DNA of 14,815 nucleotides, taken from positions 1-14,815 of the forward strand of contig DASZDK010000085.1 in the NCBI GenBank assembly GCA_035942035.1. Direction: 5' to 3'. Below, piece by piece: positions 12,902 through 14,815 of the stretch. The notes under the pieces are model-generated. The model ran no database searches and had not been told where the DNA came from. It worked only from the letters and a program-made list of their open reading frames with translations. A program made the position numbers and the translations under genes. Position 1 is the first letter of the stretch, and every line of letters begins with the position of its first letter. Origin of the DNA: JAHWJR01 sp035942035. GTDB lineage: Bacteria > Actinomycetota > Acidimicrobiia > Acidimicrobiales > CADCSY01.

Positions 12902-13900
12902 TCAGCGCGGGCGACTCCGGCGAGACGCCGTGACCGGCGTCTCGGGCATGAACAGGCCCGCCTTCTGGTGGGCGTAGGGCGAGAAGAGGTCGCTGGCCAC
13001 GAACCGTTCTCGGATGTCCTCGAGCACGGCCGGATCGGGCCGGTGCTTGACGTTGAAGTAGATCTCCTCGTGGATGCGCCGGGGGTCGACGCCGAAGTCC
13101 GACAGCGCGGTCGCCATCTCGTGGGTCATGGCCCCGTTCCCCACCAGGCAGAACGACTTGTCCCCCAATGTCTTCAGCAGGCCGGGGACGCTCTCGGTCA
13201 CCCGGCCCCGCAGGCCGGTCCAATCCGTTGGAGGCTGGGACAGCGAGATGGCGTAGCGGAAGCTCCGGTGATCGCCGGCGAGCTCGTCGAGCTCGTCGAG
13301 CATGCAGATGTCGTCCTCCAGGCGGAGTCCCCAGTACAGCTGGATGGGCCGGTCGGCGTTCTCGGCGAGGAGGTGCCGGGCGAGGGGCAGGCAGGGCCCG
13401 ACGCCGACCCCCGTGGCCACCAGCACCACATCGGTATCGGCCTCCTTGGGCACCATCGAGCGTCCGCTGGGACCGCGGAAGTGGATCACGTCGCCGACCT
13501 GGAGACCGGCGAGGTAGTACGACAGGGGCCCTTCGGGCACCAGGCGGACGAGAAGATCGAAGGTCGCCTCCTCGTTCGGTGTCGAGGCGATGCAGTAGGG
13601 GCTGCGGCGGACGCCGTGCTCACCGACCTCGGCGCGGATGCCAACGAAGTGGCCGGGCTCGAAGCGGAAAGGTTTGTCGTCGACCACCCGGAAGGTCATC
13701 AGGACCGTGCCCGTGGGCGTCAGCTCCTCGTGGATGACGAGCTGCGCCAGCCGGTCGTAGCGGTCGGCCCGCATCAGCTTGCGCTCGGGCGCGCCGCGTG
13801 CCAGCGCTCCGGTGGGAGGCACGATGTCGATGTCCCCTCCGACCCTGCGGACCTGATCGGGTGGAAGTACGGGCTCGCTCTCGCCGGCGCTCGTTGCCAT
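12902..13900 (-). CDS. FAD/NAD(P)-binding oxidoreductase, ferredoxin-NADP reductase-like
   Basis: The 332-residue flavoprotein is of the ferredoxin reductase superfamily. HFVGIRA (84-90) and RRSPYCIAST (98-107) form the FAD-binding barrel, with the RxY(S/T) motif present as RSPYCIAS. GDVIHFRGPSGRSMV (136-150) ends that domain. VLVATGVGVGPCLPLARHL (159-177) is the GxGxxP pyridine-nucleotide motif and CLVGNGAMTHEM (251-262) the second NAD(P) element. HEEIYFN (277-283) is where short bacterial FPR-type enzymes usually end. Here about 50 further residues follow, besides a 45-residue non-conserved N-terminal lead. The start is ATG 13900, preceded by GGGGGA; an internal ATG at residue 43 is possible. 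The electron partner is not evident. Confidence 0.85.
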   Translation of the reverse strand: MATSAGESEPVLPPDQVRRVGGDIDIVPPTGALARGAPERKLMRADRYDRLAQLVIHEELTPTGTVLMTFRVVDDKPFRFEPGHFVGIRAEVGEHGVRRSPYCIASTPNEEATFDLLVRLVPEGPLSYYLAGLQVGDVIHFRGPSGRSMVPKEADTDVVLVATGVGVGPCLPLARHLLAENADRPIQLYWGLRLEDDICMLDELDELAGDHRSFRYAISLSQPPTDWTGLRGRVTESVPGLLKTLGDKSFCLVGNGAMTHEMATALSDFGVDPRRIHEEIYFNVKHRPDPAVLEDIRERFVASDLFSPYAHQKAGLFMPETPVTASRRSRPR

Positions 13901-13912
13901 GTCGTCCCCCAC

Positions 13913-13931
13913 GCGAAGACGTCGTCTTCGC
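13913..13931 (-). promoter_or_regulatory. 19-nt perfect hairpin/palindrome before the flavoprotein start
   Basis: GCGAAGACG-T-CGTCTTCGC has 9-bp arms around a single base and lies 13-31 nt upstream of ATG 13900, just ahead of the GGGGGA ribosome binding site. In RNA the central bases would open into a small loop. It may be an operator or a translation-modulating stem. Confidence 0.5.
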
Positions 13932-13968
13932 CGTCGCTCACCCGTTGCCGGGCCACGACGTCGCTGTC

Positions 13969-13985
13969 GACCAATGGTCAGGTTA
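13969..13985 (-). promoter_or_regulatory. Possible promoter with overlapping small palindrome
   Basis: The minus strand reads TAACCT (13985-13980), a TAnnnT -10. It is followed immediately by GACCATTGGTC (13979-13969), an 11-nt palindrome with 5-bp arms that would cover the start of transcription. The implied leader to ATG 13900 is about 70 nt and contains the 19-nt hairpin. No -35 match is seen. Confidence 0.25.
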
Positions 13986-14033
13986 CCCCTGTGGCGACTT
14001 CGTGGCCGCTCGGTCGCGTGGATGACGAAGGTC

Positions 14034-14815
14034 CTACGGGCGACGCTCCAGCTCGAACGCCTCGGCCAGCAGCTCGTAGGAGCGCAAGCGAGCGCGGAGG
14101 TCGTGGCACACGGTGAGCACCACCAGCTCGTCCACGTCATGGGTGTAGGCCAGCTCGAGAAGGCGGTCCCGCACACGGTCCGGCGCTCCCACCACCCGGC
14201 GGTCACGGTGCTGCACGAGCAGGACGCGCTCCACCGGCGTGAGCGGCACTGCCTCGGCGTCCTCCACCGACAGCAATGGCCCACGCTCGGGGCCCTCGGG
14301 ACGGAGGCGCCACACGTCGGCGCTGAGGGCAAGGCGTTCCGCCTCGGCGTCGGTCTCGGCGCACACCACCGAGACCCCGACGTTGGCGCGGGGCTCGGGG
14401 CACCGCTGCGAGGGGCGGAAGCGCCGGCGGTAGTTCGCCAGCAGCTGGGGGCCGTGGCCGGGTGAGATGAAGTGGGCGAAGGAGAAGAACAGACCCGTCC
14501 CCGCGGCCAGGGCGGCCCCGTAGCTGCTCGACCCCAGCCCCCACAGCTCCGGAGCGCCGGGGCCCTGGGGCATGGCCCGCACCGACGCGAACGGGTGGTC
14601 GGGGCGCAGCCGGCCGTGCAGGAAGCCGACCAGGTCGTCGACCTGGTCGGGGTGGTGCTCGTCGCCCAGGGCGCCGGGACCGTGGGCCAGGGCGGCCGCC
14701 GCCACGGCGTCGGCGCCGGCGGTGCGGCCGATGCCGAGGTCGATGCGCCCGGGGTACAACGTGTGCAGGGTCCGGAAGACCTCAGCGACCTTCAGGGGGC
14801 TGTAGTGGGGGAGCA
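14034..14815 (-). CDS. LLM-class flavin-dependent oxidoreductase, MsnO8-like (5' end beyond window)
   Basis: About 260 codons of a luciferase-like monooxygenase are visible; the frame continues past 14815. The first visible residues are LPHYSPLKVAEVFRTLHTLY, then PGRIDLGIGRTAGAD, the hallmark of the MsnO8-like group. Later come GSSSYGAALAAGTGLFFSFA and FISPGHGPQLLANYRRRFRP, and a C-terminal block VVGAPDRVRDRLLELAYTHD, then VDELVVLTVCHDL, typical of these TIM-barrel enzymes. They use reduced flavin (FMNH2) or F420 with oxygen or a hydride acceptor; the substrate is unknown here. The TTG at 14759 is inside the conserved motif and is not the start. A 133-bp gap separates it from the flavoprotein gene on the same strand. 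The two might be linked, with the flavoprotein supplying electrons, but this is only suggestive. Confidence 0.9.
   Translation of the reverse strand, partial: LPHYSPLKVAEVFRTLHTLYPGRIDLGIGRTAGADAVAAAALAHGPGALGDEHHPDQVDDLVGFLHGRLRPDHPFASVRAMPQGPGAPELWGLGSSSYGAALAAGTGLFFSFAHFISPGHGPQLLANYRRRFRPSQRCPEPRANVGVSVVCAETDAEAERLALSADVWRLRPEGPERGPLLSVEDAEAVPLTPVERVLLVQHRDRRVVGAPDRVRDRLLELAYTHDVDELVVLTVCHDLRARLRSYELLAEAFELERRP

Noticed and set aside
14034..14759. Complete 241-residue monooxygenase starting at TTG 14759
   Set aside because: That codon is the Leu of the conserved LYPGRIDLGIGR motif. Conserved sequence continues upstream to the window end, so the gene is partial.

Overview
This is a very GC-rich window (strong G/C bias at third codon positions, many GTG starts, 4-bp ATGA/GTGA gene overlaps, TAnnnT-type -10 elements directly before start codons). 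It looks like the chromosome of a high-GC actinobacterium. The SigB/SigF-type sigma factor with RsbW-like partners, the oligoribonuclease, the YibE/F protein and the MsnO8-like luciferase-family enzyme fit that. An uncultured Acidimicrobiia-like lineage is my best guess, but it is inference only. I see no rRNA, tRNA, IS element, phage gene or CRISPR array.

Layout. 1-122 (-): N-terminus of an MFS transporter. 123-503: non-coding, with hairpins and a nearly perfect 79-bp tandem repeat of 85-bp period. 504-2302 (+): acyl-ACP thioesterase overlapping a CrtQ-like family 2 glycosyltransferase. 2259-2825 (-) orn and 2875-3312 (+) dut, divergent from each other. 3328-4686 (-): YibE/F membrane protein. 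4777-5930 (-): RsbW-like anti-sigma factor followed by a SigB/SigF-type sigma factor. 6040-6471 (+): a second RsbW-like ATP-binding protein, divergent from the first. The shared spacer holds an 18-bp palindrome with a LexA-like GAAC-N4-GTTC core.

6659-12341 (+) is one tightly overlapping operon: gmhB, a GT9 heptosyltransferase-like gene, a GT4 glycosyltransferase, a 703-residue GmhA-HldE fusion, and a classical short-chain dehydrogenase. Together these encode all four activities that convert sedoheptulose 7-phosphate to ADP-D-glycero-beta-D-manno-heptose: isomerase, kinase, phosphatase and adenylyltransferase. They also encode two glycosyltransferases that could use the product. No HldD epimerase is visible. 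12369-12788 (-): two-CBS-domain protein. 12902-13900 (-): FAD/NAD(P) ferredoxin reductase-like oxidoreductase, with a 19-nt hairpin just before its ribosome binding site. 14034-14815 (-): luciferase-like flavin monooxygenase, cut by the window end.

The most unusual item is the single open frame joining GmhA to both HldE domains. A 51-nt imperfect palindrome sits in its linker. Next are the divergent RsbW-like pair with its shared operator-like palindrome, and the structured tandem repeat ahead of the thioesterase operon.
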